Assembly: GCA_963751395.1 (NCBI GenBank) | Contig: CAVVUC010000002.1 | Coordinates: forward strand, 1,612,001-1,676,000 | DNA: 64,000 nucleotides | Direction: 5' to 3' | From: CAVVUC01 sp963751395 | GTDB taxonomy: Bacteria > Verrucomicrobiota > Verrucomicrobiia > Chthoniobacterales > Chthoniobacteraceae | Shown here: positions 8,545 through 18,200 of the stretch, piece by piece | Position numbering within the stretch: the first letter of the stretch is position 1 | Layout: each line of letters opens with the position of its first letter | Made by a program: the position numbers and the translations under genes | The notes under the pieces: generated by a model | The model's database searches: none | Seen by the model: only the letters and a program-made list of their open reading frames with translations | What the model was told of the DNA's origin: nothing

Positions 8545-10380
8545 TCATTTGACTTGGGATGCTTCCAGTTCCGGATCTTCGGGAGGGGCTGCGTTTGACC
8601 GGATTATCCACTGCAAAAAAATCACTGTGAAAAGAGCAAGCACTGTGAATCGCATCAAAACGTTCCACGCAAAAAGCGGCACGTCCATGTGCGACATGAA
8701 GTTTCCCGTCTGAGTGGCGGTCCATACGCTGGCGGAGATGAAACTCACGAGGATGCCAACGATCAGACCGAAGTCCCGAGCCGCGATTGCAGGCGGAACC
8801 AAGTAGAATGGCGCGAGGGTTAAGAACGGACCAGCGCGACGACCCACAACGCCAAGGGCAACGACCAAGACCAAAATGATCAGTGCGTAAATCACTCTGA
8901 AAACCGTGCGGTAATTGCAATTGTGCGTTCGCCCCAACGACAAGAGTTTGGCAAGTAAACTCCCTGCTCTCGATTCTTCACGCATCACCTCACTTGGGCG
9001 GAAGATCCAATGTGAGAAAATCGCGACAAACGCAGTCAGCAGTGTGAATCGCATCACCCCATTCCAAGCAAAAAGCACCGCGGAAACGTGCAACGTGAGG
9101 TGATGCATCTGAGCCACGGTCCATGTGATCGCGGAGACGAAACTTACCAGGATACCCGCTCGTAAACCACGTCTCCAAGTCGCATAGGCAGGGGGAATCA
9201 AATAAAATGGAGCAAGTGTTAGCAACGGGCCCGTGTAATAATCCACAATGCCAAACACACCCAGCAAAAGCAAACTCGGTAATGAAGAGAACCCGCCAGC
9301 AAACACATGCTGCTTGTTATTCTGGATCCACGCCAACATCGAAAGGTGAAGAGACTCCGGTACGTTGACGCGGCGTCCGGCAAGCGAGTTCTTTAGGGTT
9401 CTGTAGAATCGCAAGCATGACAGCGGCAGAAATTCAAAGACGATGCGCACGAAGGCAGACCAGATGAATGCAAGTCCTCCGGCAGAAAAGCAGTAGCACT
9501 TTTCCGGCAGTGATGGTTCGGGCTGCCCTTGGGGCGCGCCTGTTTCGATCCTCTGCCAACGGTTTTGCCAGCGGGCGATTCGATCCGCGCATTTGGGGTT
9601 GAGTTGAAGCATCGCTGCTCGCGCCCGTATTTCACGCCCTCGCAGTTGGGAGTGAATCTGCGCGGCGTACACTGCCGACAGGTCTGCATTTTTAAGTGTC
9701 GTCATTCGTTCGCAGAACGGCAAATCAAGAAAAGCACAAATCTCGCGCGCGATCCGCTCGGTTTGGTTCACCAAATCCCGGTAATGAACGCTATAAAGAG
9801 GAATGGCGTGAGCGCGCAGCCATGAAGTTTCGCGGATGAGTTTCTCTTGTTGCAAGATGAGACGCGGCCATGTTCCCACTCTAGCAAAATGCGAGGAATG
9901 CTTTGCTGCATCAAGCACGCTGCGATAGATCTCTGCGAAATCACGCCGGATGACAATGAAACGCGCATCGGGAAAACTTTTCGACAGATGCTTAATAGGC
10001 GCGTAGTAATGCGGGGATTTCTCTCCGTAAACAGTGGCTTGCTTTCCTGCCGCAAAAGCAAGTGGGAGACTGCGCGCATCGATGATCTTGCGACGGAATT
10101 TTCTTGTGGCGTAGGCGAGATAGAGGCTGCGCGCAGAGGTAACATCGCGGAAGAAATCGGGAGTGATGTCGAACCCGTGCCGACTCAGTGCGCCATTCCA
10201 AAACTCGATGCGCGTCAGCCAATTCCTTCGTAACCTCGTCGCCAAAGAAATGCCTGGCAGCGCCAAAATGTCCGCCTCGTACATCAACGCAACCTGCGGA
10301 TGCTGATTCAGGATTGCGTAGAGCAACGAGGTGCCGGAACGCGGCAAGCCTATGACGAAAAGAAGTTGCTTTGCTTTCAA
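8545..10380 (-). CDS. sulfotransferase-family protein with two C-terminal copies of a multi-helix membrane domain
   Basis: The N-terminal part (about 290 residues) is a PAPS-dependent sulfotransferase. The 5'-phosphosulfate loop is IGLPRSGTSLLY near residues 10-20, and the 3'-phosphate segment is RFIVIRRDFAEIYRS near 140. After a linker come two related membrane modules of about 100 residues each, sharing GPxLTLAPFYLxPPA and GILVSFxSAxxWTxxQ. These resemble the small sensor-type membrane domain often found at the N-terminus of bacterial signalling proteins. The proposed start is a TTG at 10380 just before KAKQLLFVIG. The frame stays open upstream through a histidine-kinase remnant to 11277, so a fused product cannot be excluded. 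No sulfate donor genes are nearby. Confidence 0.65.
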   Translation of the reverse strand: MKAKQLLFVIGLPRSGTSLLYAILNQHPQVALMYEADILALPGISLATRLRRNWLTRIEFWNGALSRHGFDITPDFFRDVTSARSLYLAYATRKFRRKIIDARSLPLAFAAGKQATVYGEKSPHYYAPIKHLSKSFPDARFIVIRRDFAEIYRSVLDAAKHSSHFARVGTWPRLILQQEKLIRETSWLRAHAIPLYSVHYRDLVNQTERIAREICAFLDLPFCERMTTLKNADLSAVYAAQIHSQLRGREIRARAAMLQLNPKCADRIARWQNRWQRIETGAPQGQPEPSLPEKCYCFSAGGLAFIWSAFVRIVFEFLPLSCLRFYRTLKNSLAGRRVNVPESLHLSMLAWIQNNKQHVFAGGFSSLPSLLLLGVFGIVDYYTGPLLTLAPFYLIPPAYATWRRGLRAGILVSFVSAITWTVAQMHHLTLHVSAVLFAWNGVMRFTLLTAFVAIFSHWIFRPSEVMREESRAGSLLAKLLSLGRTHNCNYRTVFRVIYALIILVLVVALGVVGRRAGPFLTLAPFYLVPPAIAARDFGLIVGILVSFISASVWTATQTGNFMSHMDVPLFAWNVLMRFTVLALFTVIFLQWIIRSNAAPPEDPELEASQVK

Positions 10381-10452
10381 TTGACGGAGTGCGGAAACGG
10401 AAGTTGTTGAATCATTTATCGTTGCACAAATATCAGAAACTGTCGACTCATC

Positions 10453-10740
10453 GACGCAAAAATTCAGTTCTACGAAAACACCCGTCAAACACTGCTTTGC
10501 TGCAAATGTTTCCAAAATGCTTTCGCCGTGAGATTGGACAATCCATTGCGCAATGGTCAGACCGAGTCCACAGCCTTCGGCCTTGCTCTGCGCGTTTTCT
10601 CCGCGAACAAAGCGGTCAAAGACGTTCTCCAATGTTTTCGGGTCGAGCTTGTTCCCGGCGTTCGTGATTCGCACCTCTACTGAGTCGCCGACCTGGCGCA
10701 TCTCGATGGAGAGCGGCGGTGAGATTCGCTTTCCGGTGGC
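10453..10740 (-). pseudogene. histidine kinase ATPase-domain remnant
   Basis: About 95 residues match the end of a sensor kinase: SVEVRITNAGNKL (G1-like region), VFDRFVRGE (F box) and GCGLGLTIAQWIVQSHG (G2 box). The dimerisation/phosphoacceptor domain and N box are absent upstream, and the frame runs without a stop into the sulfotransferase. It is a truncated gene or fusion residue, unlikely to be a working kinase. Confidence 0.65.
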
Positions 10741-11087
10741 GGAGAATCCGCGACTGGCGCGCGGCACGGCGGAGCGCAACTCAACCACATCGAGATCTCG
10801 CCTTTCGGCGTGCATTGGCCGGAGTTGGATGAAGACCTTTCCTTTCGCGGCTTGATCAAGGGCGACCACGGGCAGAAGGCGCGGAAGTAGCGGCTTTCTT
10901 CTGATTACAAAGGCAACCCTTCGCAACACTATCCCTGTTGAAGCTGTGCTTCGTTCCCCGCGCAAACGCGCGTGCGCCCAGAGTGGAGAGATCGAGTCTC
11001 TTCTCAGAGCAGCGAGACAGTTCAGGTTGGCATTTGTAGAGCGGAGCGCGGGAGTCCAGCCCGGAACTCCTTCGATAGCTGACGGTG
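10741..11087. other. no supported gene
   Basis: An open minus-strand frame continues here, but the translation is compositionally odd (arginine-rich, no recognisable motif). The DNA contains short GC-rich inverted stretches such as CGCGCAAACGCGCG near 10962. It is probably decayed sequence or repeat debris between the lactonase and the kinase remnant. Confidence 0.5.
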
Positions 11088-11936
11088 TCAGCAACTCCGG
11101 TTCAGACGATAAATGCGCCCGGCGTTGTCGTGAAAAAGCTTCCTCTGGTTGTCGGCGTCGGCACTGCTGACAAGCTCGTCTGAAATGGCCGCCCAGTGAC
11201 GAAGCGTGGATGTCAGCGTGCAGACCGGCCAGTCGCCGCCCCAGACGACGCGATCCCAGCCGAAGCTTTCGATGCAATGCTCAATGAACGGGCGCAGCGC
11301 CTCGGCGGTCGCGTTCTCTGGCTTGCAGCAGGCGATGACGCCGGAGATTTTGCACGCGACATTCGGAAGCGCCGCGAGCGTCTTGATATAGTCGCGCCAC
11401 GGATCGAGCGCCTGGCCTGCGACATCGGGCATGCCGCAGTGATCGAGAACGAACTGGACCTCCGGGCATTTTTCCACAAGCGCCGTGGCGATCGGCAACT
11501 GACGCGCCAGCGCACAAATGTCGAACGTGAGCCGGTGCGGTGCGAGCCGGCGGACGTTCTCCGCGAAGAGCGCGCTCTGCGAAGTCTCGTCAGGCGCGAC
11601 GTGCAGCACGCGACGCAGGCCGCGCAACTGCGTCAGCTTCAACAACTCGTCCAGTTCACGCGGAAACCCGGCGTTTTCCGGTCGCGCGGAAGCGATGATG
11701 CCGGCGATGAGCGGGTTCTTCTCCGCGAGCGATTGAATGTGCCGCGCCTCGTCCAGAGCGTGCGGCGCGTCCACGTCGCATTCCATGAAAATGGCTTTCT
11801 CGATGTCGCAGCCTTCCGCCGCAGAGACGTAGTCGTCCAGCCGGAAGCTGCGATTGAGCGCCGGGATTCCGGCACACCACGAACACGGAAACCGGTCGAG
11901 ATCCCAGAGGTGTTGATGTGAGTCGATGCGCTCCAT
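11088..11936 (-). CDS. amidohydrolase family 2, L-rhamnono/L-fucono-lactonase-like
   Basis: Predicted sugar-lactone hydrolase of 282 residues. It opens with ERIDSHQHLWDL, whose HxH pair is a metal ligand. It continues with a TIM-barrel containing FVLDHCGMPD and ends with WDRVVWGGDWPVC, typical of the COG3618-type family that includes lactonases of deoxy-sugar oxidation pathways. The ATG at 11936 starts 2 bases after the rhaT stop, so the two genes are almost certainly co-transcribed. That context supports L-rhamnonolactone as the substrate in a non-phosphorylating rhamnose route, but no dehydrogenase or dehydratase is present here. Confidence 0.75.
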   Translation of the reverse strand: MERIDSHQHLWDLDRFPCSWCAGIPALNRSFRLDDYVSAAEGCDIEKAIFMECDVDAPHALDEARHIQSLAEKNPLIAGIIASARPENAGFPRELDELLKLTQLRGLRRVLHVAPDETSQSALFAENVRRLAPHRLTFDICALARQLPIATALVEKCPEVQFVLDHCGMPDVAGQALDPWRDYIKTLAALPNVACKISGVIACCKPENATAEALRPFIEHCIESFGWDRVVWGGDWPVCTLTSTLRHWAAISDELVSSADADNQRKLFHDNAGRIYRLNRSC

Positions 11937-11938
11937 TT

Positions 11939-13003
11939 TCAATGAGTGGCGACGACTTCCGCCAGGTGATTGCCGTAGGTCAGGAGCAGCACCGCCCCGA
12001 CGAGCACGACGAACGCGAAGCCGACCGCTGTCTTGGTGGCGCGCCGCGAGCCGCGCCATTCGTGCAGCAGGGCGCCGACGACGATGCTGAAAAGGATGAG
12101 CATGATCATGTGGATGGCCCAGCTCGTGAACTTGTAACTGCCCATCCGGACGTGGCCGAGGTTGTAAAAAAAGAACTGCCCATACCAAAGAAAGCCGGTA
12201 AGGACGGCCATCGCCCAGTTGACCGGCAGGCTCGCGAGTTCGGGGCCGGCGGGCAGTTCGACGATCTCGCCCAGCGTCTTGTGCTTCCAGTGCAGCGACA
12301 GGCAATAGAGCGTTGTCGTGACGAACGCGCCGGTGTTGGCGAAAATGTAAACGACGTTGCCTCGAAACACGCCCGCGCCGTGCGCCGACGCGACGTCCGC
12401 GATCGGGTCGCCCGCCGCGAGAGCGAACCCGTAAACCGCCGAACAAACGCCGGCGAGCAGCGAGAGCAGCAATCCTTTCACGAGCGAAAAACCCTCGAGG
12501 CTCGACTGCGCGCTCAAGTCTTTCTCCTTCATCCGCCCGGCCGCGCCGGTGAATGCGATGCCGATCATCCCGATGACGATTCCGCCGATGACCCAGTTCG
12601 CGCCGGGCTTGCTCAGCGTCGTGGCGAGTGTTCCGCTGACGAGCGGCGGAATCAACGTTCCGAGCACCGTGGAGAGCCCGATCGCAATCGCATACGTCAG
12701 CGAGAATCCGATGTAGCGAATGGAGACGCCGAATGCCGTTCCGCCGATGCCGTAAACCGCGCCGAGCGCGAACGACGCGATCATCGGACCGCGCGGAGCT
12801 TCGCGCAGCACCGCACCGAGTTCCGGAATGGTGAGCCACGCGCCGGCAATCGGCAGGATGAACCAGCAGAACGACGCCTGCACCATCCAGTAGCTTTGCC
12901 ACGACCAGCGCCCGACGCGCTTCTGCGGGGTGTAACAGACGGCGGCGAACATGGCGCCGACAGCGTGGAGCGCGGAACCGAGGAGGGGATTGGCGGGAAT
13001 CAT
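11939..13003 (-). CDS. rhaT: L-rhamnose:proton symporter
   Basis: Inner-membrane rhamnose importer of 354 residues with about ten helices. It matches the RhaT family in length and in its opening (LLGSALHAVGAMFAAVCYTPQKRV, WSWQSYW) and central segments (GGTAFGVSIRYIGFSL, WFYGQFFFY-like WYGQFFFYNLG). The ATG at 13003 lies 6 bases downstream of the stop of a degraded upstream gene, and the stop is followed immediately by the lactonase. It complements the two GH106 enzymes to the right, which would release rhamnose outside the cell. Confidence 0.88.
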   Translation of the reverse strand: MIPANPLLGSALHAVGAMFAAVCYTPQKRVGRWSWQSYWMVQASFCWFILPIAGAWLTIPELGAVLREAPRGPMIASFALGAVYGIGGTAFGVSIRYIGFSLTYAIAIGLSTVLGTLIPPLVSGTLATTLSKPGANWVIGGIVIGMIGIAFTGAAGRMKEKDLSAQSSLEGFSLVKGLLLSLLAGVCSAVYGFALAAGDPIADVASAHGAGVFRGNVVYIFANTGAFVTTTLYCLSLHWKHKTLGEIVELPAGPELASLPVNWAMAVLTGFLWYGQFFFYNLGHVRMGSYKFTSWAIHMIMLILFSIVVGALLHEWRGSRRATKTAVGFAFVVLVGAVLLLTYGNHLAEVVATH

Positions 13004-13009
13004 GCGTGG

Positions 13010-13290
13010 CTATTTCTTTTCGATCTGATCTGCGAAGGCGGTGGGATTGCGATACTTCACGGTCTGGACGCGCTCGCAGTAAAGCACAAACTCGCCTTCG
13101 TTTTTGAAAACCTCGCATCTCGCGCGGTATAGGCCCGTTTCCTTTTATTTGGGCGATTTTTTCGAGGTCGGTCTTGATGGTGCAGATCGTGTCGCCGATG
13201 ACGAGCGCAGGCGCCTGCCGATTTCGATGTCTTCGTAGAACCAGTTGCCTGAGTTCCAGACGGGGATTTCCTTGTGTTTGGTTGGATCGG
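13010..13290 (-). pseudogene. MaoC/hot-dog-like remnant
   Basis: Shifting frames once recovers NWFYEDIEIG, then GDTICTIKTDLEKIAQ, then RCEVFKNEGEFVLYCERVQTVKYRN ending at the TAG at 13010-13012. The pattern resembles a MaoC-like hydratase domain but is too short and broken for a firm call. It lies directly upstream of rhaT in the same orientation. Confidence 0.35.
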
Positions 13291-13307
13291 GATTTGGGTT
13301 TTTCAAA

Positions 13308-13560
13308 AGTCGATTCGGATGACGGAGAAGTATCCGAGTGAAAATTCCTGGACGAGCTTTTCGGTGTGCTCGCCGGGCCTGGGGGAACCAAGGGACGACT
13401 GCGGATGTTCGCCGTCGATGCGGATCGGGCAGCAGGTCGTCTTGTATTCAAAGCCGTCGCGGCGCCGCACGAGGCACGCGAGGATTCCCTGCGCAAGCTG
13501 AGCGCCGCACGGCATGTCGGCCATCGCAAGACCCCTCGGCACCGAGGCGGTCGCCTTCAT
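13308..13560 (-). pseudogene. CoA-transferase family III (CaiB/BaiF)-like C-terminal remnant
   Basis: The translation contains DMPCGAQLAQGILACLVRRR, then CCPIRIDGE and SPRPGEHTEKLVQEF. This resembles the end of CaiB/BaiF-type CoA-transferases, where a dPxR/DG segment precedes a GEHT motif. Family members have about 400 residues and the rest is not seen, so this is a fragment. The adjacent pfp 3' end and this fragment are separated by about 130 bases of unassigned sequence. Confidence 0.4.
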
Positions 13561-13696
13561 TCCCGCTCAGCCACGTCAAGCCGCCATTTCATCCCATCTC
13601 TTCGGAAGACCCGCGTTGGCCTTTTCCAGCAGATCGGGGCGGGAGGCTGAAACGGGCGTCGCCGCATCGATCGCCAGCACCCACTGGCTGCGGGAC

Positions 13697-14917
13697 TCAA
13701 TCCGGAATCTTGGACACACGCGGGGCGCGAAGCCGATGGGGCTCCGGGAAGCCGGATCCGAAAAGCGGGCGGCAGTAGCTGGCGAATGCGCCGGTGACGC
13801 CGTTGCCTTCGTCGTTGATGAACTCTTCGGGCATCGTGCGTGTTTTTCCCGCCACGTCGGCCAGCGGCGCGAGGTCGTAAGAGACGCTGTAGTTGAGCAC
13901 GGGGCGGCGGATGACGATCGAACCATTGACGGCATCCCACATGGCATGTTGCACGGCGATCTCACCGACTTCGCGGGCCTCGCGCGCATCGCGATCCGAC
14001 ACCACACCGAGAAATGAGCGCTGGAGATACCCGAAGGTGTCAGCGCGGACGCGTTTGATATTCAGCTTCGTACGAACCAGATCCGCGAGCAGGTCGCCCA
14101 GCGCTCCGGTTCCTGAAAGCTGCACATTTCCGTGAGCGTCGCGCTCCGTGGATTGGGTAAGTTTCAAAATGACAGGAAAATGATTCTCGTCCTGAAGGCC
14201 TTCCGAAACGGCGATGATGCAGCGGCCGTTCTGGCGGTAAACGCGATCGACATCGGCCAGGAAACGTTCGTTCGAGAAGGGGCGCTCGGGCAGGTAAACG
14301 AGGTGCGGGCCGTCGTCGAAGTATTTGCGCGCAAGAGTCGAGGCGGCCGTGAGGAAACCTGCGTGCCTTCCCATCACCACGGCAATCAGAACGCCAGCGA
14401 GCGCGCGGCTGTCGAGGTTCAGTCCCATGAATGCCTGCGCGACGAAGCGCCCCGCCGACCCGAAACCGGGGCAGTGATCGTTGACGGCGAGATCGTTGTC
14501 CACCGTCTTTGGAATATGGATGGCGCGAAACTCATAGCCGCACGAGACAGCCTGCTCGTTGATGATCCGCACCGTGTCCGCCGAGTCGTTTCCACCCACG
14601 TAGAAGAAATAGCGGATGTCGTGTTTGCGCATCACCTTGAACATGCGCGCGCAATACTCCTCGTCGGGCTTTTCGCGGGTGGACAGCAGAGCGGAGGAGG
14701 GGGTATCGGCGACTTGTTCGAGGTTGTTGGTGGTCTCCCGCGTCAGATCGAGAAAATCCTCATTTACGATTCCGGACACGCCATGCACCGCTCCATAGAC
14801 GGCTGTGACCTGCCTGAATTTGCGGGACTCGAGAGTGACGCCGACGATGCTTTGATTGATGACAGCCGTGGGGCCGCCACCTTGTGCAACAAGAACTTTG
14901 CCTTCCAAACGATTCAT
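13697..14917 (-). CDS. pfp: diphosphate--fructose-6-phosphate 1-phosphotransferase
   Basis: Phosphofructokinase of 406 residues using pyrophosphate. Seen are the nucleotide/PPi loop AQGGGPTAVIN (11-21), GGNDSADT (108-115), where an Asp follows GGN as in PPi-dependent enzymes instead of the GGDGS of ATP enzymes, the substrate segment PKTVDNDL (136-143), and MGRHAGFL. The C-terminus after FINDEGNGVTGAFASYCRPL is close to family length but may be slightly altered by a frame change, since alternative frames remain open to 13557. It serves glycolysis and would receive carbon from the sugar uptake genes nearby. Confidence 0.88.
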   Translation of the reverse strand: MNRLEGKVLVAQGGGPTAVINQSIVGVTLESRKFRQVTAVYGAVHGVSGIVNEDFLDLTRETTNNLEQVADTPSSALLSTREKPDEEYCARMFKVMRKHDIRYFFYVGGNDSADTVRIINEQAVSCGYEFRAIHIPKTVDNDLAVNDHCPGFGSAGRFVAQAFMGLNLDSRALAGVLIAVVMGRHAGFLTAASTLARKYFDDGPHLVYLPERPFSNERFLADVDRVYRQNGRCIIAVSEGLQDENHFPVILKLTQSTERDAHGNVQLSGTGALGDLLADLVRTKLNIKRVRADTFGYLQRSFLGVVSDRDAREAREVGEIAVQHAMWDAVNGSIVIRRPVLNYSVSYDLAPLADVAGKTRTMPEEFINDEGNGVTGAFASYCRPLFGSGFPEPHRLRAPRVSKIPD

Positions 14918-15153
14918 GTGGCAGACGATGCACCAACCCGCACCACTTTGGCAAGCCAGCGATGCGGCGAGTGCGTGAAGAGCAGATCTTCAGGACTTCC
15001 TCCACCATCGGAAAAGTGCGATGCAGCAACGGCATCCGGCTGAAAACCTTCATCCGGTTTGGAGGTCGGTTCCTCATCCGGCAAATCAATCGGCGGTTTG
15101 AAAATGGAAGGCGCTGGCAGAACGCGGCTGCTTTGTGTACAGGCACTGGCATC

Positions 15154-18100
15154 ATGAAATATTTGTCCCCTCTTTTCCTTTTGCTGTTCTCGCAGTTCGT
15201 CTTTGCTGACTCGATCGAGAACGCTTTTACGAATCCGCCGCCCGCCGCGCGGCCGCATGTGATGTGGATGTGGATGGGCTGCAATTTGTCGAAGCCGGAG
15301 ATCACGAAAGACCTGGAGGCGCTGAAAGATGCCGGGTTTGGCGGGACGTTGATGTTCAGCGTGGCCGACACGACGACGCCGTGGCCTGGCGAGATCGGGA
15401 AGAGTCCGACCCCGGAGATCATCGCGTTCACGGAACCGTGGTGGAAAATGGTGCGGTACACGGCGATGGAATCGCAACGGCTCGGGCTGGATTTCGGCAT
15501 GGCGGGCAGTCCGGGTTACTCGACCAGCGGCGGGCCGTGGATTCCGCCGGAGCTTTCGATGTCGGAGGTGTGCCATTCGGAGACCCCTGCGAAAGGTCCC
15601 GGAAAGATTGAACTGAATCTGCCGAAGCCAACCGTGGACCCGCGCGGCAACATGCATTTCCCGGTTTTCAATCCGGCGACGGGCAAAGTGGAGAAGCCGG
15701 AGATACCAGCGCGCAAAACTTTCTACCGCGACATCGCGGTGCTCGCGTTGCCCGCCGGCGGCGTGGCGGCGAAGGATCAGGTGATTGATTTGACCGGAAA
15801 GAAGAACTGGGACGTTCCGCCGGGCGAGTGGACGATTTACCGGTTCGGTTACACGACGAAAGGCATTCTGCTCCAGCCCCCGCAGTGGAAGGCGAACGGG
15901 CTCGAATGCGACAAGCTGAACCCCGACGCGGTGAACCTGCACATGGATCATGTGATCGGCGAGATCAAGAAATACGTCGGCGACCTCATCGGCAAGGGCT
16001 TCAACTTCATCCACGTGGACAGCTACGAGGCGGGCGTGCCGGAGTGGACGCCGAAGATGCGCGAGGAGTTCGCGAAGCGGCGCGGTTACGACATGACACC
16101 GTTCATTGCGACGCTTGCGAAGCGCACGGTCGGCAGCAAGGAGGAGACGGATAAGTTCCGTGCCGATTTCAAGGACACGATCCGCGACCTTTTCCGCGAT
16201 GTGTATTACGAGATCATCCACCGCAAACTCCGCGAGGCCGGGCTGGTGTTTGCGAGCGAGCCGTACGGCGGCTTGTGGCGACAGGAAGACGTCGTCCCGC
16301 AAGTGGACCGGCTGCTGGTGGAGTTCTGGACGAGCAAAGGGACGTTCCGGTCGAGCAACTCGGCGACGATCGCGGCGCAGCGAAACACGGGGCGGAACAT
16401 GATCGAGGCCGAGGCGTTCACCGGCTGGCCCACCGACAGCGCATGGTCGGAACACCCGGCGTGGCTGAAGCCGATCGGCGACGCCGCATTTTGCGCGGGC
16501 ATCAACCGCCTCGTGTTGCACCGCTACGTTCCGCAGCCGTGGGACGACCAATACAAGCCGGGACAGACGATGGGCTGGTGGGGCACGCATTTCACCCACA
16601 CGCAGACGTGGTGGGAGCATGGGAAGGCGATGGTGCGCTACTGGCAGCGCTGCCAGGCGGTGTTGCAGTGGGGAAAATTTGCGACCGGTCCGGCTGACTT
16701 CACCGCGCAGACGGTCGAGGGCGGTGCGCGCGTTTCGGCGATTCATCGGGCCGGCGATGGCACGGACGTGTGGTTCGTCGCGAACACGGCGCGCGAACGT
16801 GGCGTGGTGCAATGCGACTTCGCAGTGAGCGGACGACAGCCGGAGTTGTGGGATCCGGTCACCGGCGAGATGCGCGTGCTGACCGACTTCAAGCAGACCG
16901 GAACTGCAACGGTGGTGCCGTTGGAGTTCGCTCCCGCGCAGAGTTTTTTCGTGGTCTTCCGCCGTCCGGCAACGGATGCCGGCGAACGGCGCGCGAACAC
17001 TCCCGCGCTCGTTCGGGTCGCCGCGATCGAAGGCCCGTGGCAGGTGCAGTTCGATCCGAAATGGGGCGGCCCGGAAGCGCCGGTAACGTTCGAAACACTC
17101 GAAGACTGGACGAAGCGGTCCGAGCCGGGGATCAAGTATTTCAGCGGCACGGCGGTCTATCGGAAGACATTCGATACAACGCCCGGAGAAGCTTCGTGGC
17201 TCGACCTCGGAGTCGTGCATCACACGGCGCGTCTGCGCCTGAACGGTCGCGATCTCGGCGTCATCTGGACCGCTCCGTGGGGCGTCATGATTCCAGCCGG
17301 CCTGCTCAAGGCCAAGGGCAACGAACTCGAGATCGAGGTCGCCAACGTCTGGGCCAACCGGCTCATCGGCGACGAGCAGGAGCCTCCCGATTGCGAGTGG
17401 ATTCCCGGCGAGCGCGGCAACGGCGGCTCGCTGAAGGAGTTTCCGGATTGGTTCCTGAAAAAGCAGCCGCGCCCCTCGAAAGGCCGCTTCACTTTCACCA
17501 CCTGGAACTACTTCACAAAGGACTCGCCGTTGATCCCGAGCGGGATGGTCGGTCCGGTGCAGCTCATGCGGCAGGACTGGACGCCGCGCGCTGTTCCCGA
17601 TGCGCCCGCATATTCCGAGCGCCGGCTGTCTGCCGAAGGCGCGCCGGTCGTCGTGGTCGCCCGCATTTTTCCAAAACGGGAAGCCGCACTCGAAAACGAC
17701 GTCCCTCGTGAACGGCTGGGCGTCACCGCGCAGGACGTCGTAACCGACAAGAGTGGAGGCGCGGACGCATCCGCCGTGATCAATGGCACCACGCGCAACG
17801 GCAGCGGCGGCGACGAGACGCTCAACGACGGCAAGACGTATCGCGGCTACGGCCAGGGGCATTCGCTGACGCTGCGGCTCGACACGGCGAAATCTCCCGC
17901 TGGTTTCGATTTGACGTCGATCCTCTCGTTCGCGGGACACGCCGATTCCCGCGCCGGCCAGCGTTACAGCGTGGCGGTTTCCACCGTGGATGCTCCGGAT
18001 GAATTCAAGCTCCTAACGGATGTAAATCTTGTCAGCGACGGCGGAGCTTCCGAAGTCCGCATGACCAGCCCGGACGGAAAACCGCTCGTTCGCCACGCCG

Positions 18101-18189
18101 CTGCGGTCCGCTTCGATTTCGCCGACGGCAAATCCGGCTTCCAGGTCTATCGTGAGTTCAGCCTCGTCGGCAGTCCCACAACACCGTAA
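15154..18189 (+). CDS. secreted GH106-type alpha-L-rhamnosidase (first copy)
   Basis: Large exported glycosidase of 1011 residues starting MKYLSPLFLLLFSQFVFA (signal peptide). The mature N-terminus ENAFTNPPPAARPHVMWMWMGCNLSKP is the GH106 opening. A TIM-barrel follows with DSYEAGVPEWTPKM and FASEPYGG. Near residue 650-840 a beta-sandwich region ends with LGVVHHTARLRLNGRDLGVIW and VANVWANRLIGDE, as in other family members. It should remove rhamnose from rhamnogalacturonan-type glycans. The chosen ATG gives a proper signal peptide, unlike the longer open frame upstream. The second copy at 31188 is clearly divergent and not a recent duplication. It is followed 11 bases later by an SGNH esterase gene. 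Confidence 0.85.
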   Translation: MKYLSPLFLLLFSQFVFADSIENAFTNPPPAARPHVMWMWMGCNLSKPEITKDLEALKDAGFGGTLMFSVADTTTPWPGEIGKSPTPEIIAFTEPWWKMVRYTAMESQRLGLDFGMAGSPGYSTSGGPWIPPELSMSEVCHSETPAKGPGKIELNLPKPTVDPRGNMHFPVFNPATGKVEKPEIPARKTFYRDIAVLALPAGGVAAKDQVIDLTGKKNWDVPPGEWTIYRFGYTTKGILLQPPQWKANGLECDKLNPDAVNLHMDHVIGEIKKYVGDLIGKGFNFIHVDSYEAGVPEWTPKMREEFAKRRGYDMTPFIATLAKRTVGSKEETDKFRADFKDTIRDLFRDVYYEIIHRKLREAGLVFASEPYGGLWRQEDVVPQVDRLLVEFWTSKGTFRSSNSATIAAQRNTGRNMIEAEAFTGWPTDSAWSEHPAWLKPIGDAAFCAGINRLVLHRYVPQPWDDQYKPGQTMGWWGTHFTHTQTWWEHGKAMVRYWQRCQAVLQWGKFATGPADFTAQTVEGGARVSAIHRAGDGTDVWFVANTARERGVVQCDFAVSGRQPELWDPVTGEMRVLTDFKQTGTATVVPLEFAPAQSFFVVFRRPATDAGERRANTPALVRVAAIEGPWQVQFDPKWGGPEAPVTFETLEDWTKRSEPGIKYFSGTAVYRKTFDTTPGEASWLDLGVVHHTARLRLNGRDLGVIWTAPWGVMIPAGLLKAKGNELEIEVANVWANRLIGDEQEPPDCEWIPGERGNGGSLKEFPDWFLKKQPRPSKGRFTFTTWNYFTKDSPLIPSGMVGPVQLMRQDWTPRAVPDAPAYSERRLSAEGAPVVVVARIFPKREAALENDVPRERLGVTAQDVVTDKSGGADASAVINGTTRNGSGGDETLNDGKTYRGYGQGHSLTLRLDTAKSPAGFDLTSILSFAGHADSRAGQRYSVAVSTVDAPDEFKLLTDVNLVSDGGASEVRMTSPDGKPLVRHAAAVRFDFADGKSGFQVYREFSLVGSPTTP

Positions 18190-18200
18190 CCATCCTCAAT

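Noticed and set aside
14914..17940. Long minus-strand open frame of about 1000 codons opposite the first GH106 gene
   Set aside because: Arginine-rich translation with no motifs; an antisense shadow of a GC-rich gene that has a signal peptide and family motifs on the plus strand.
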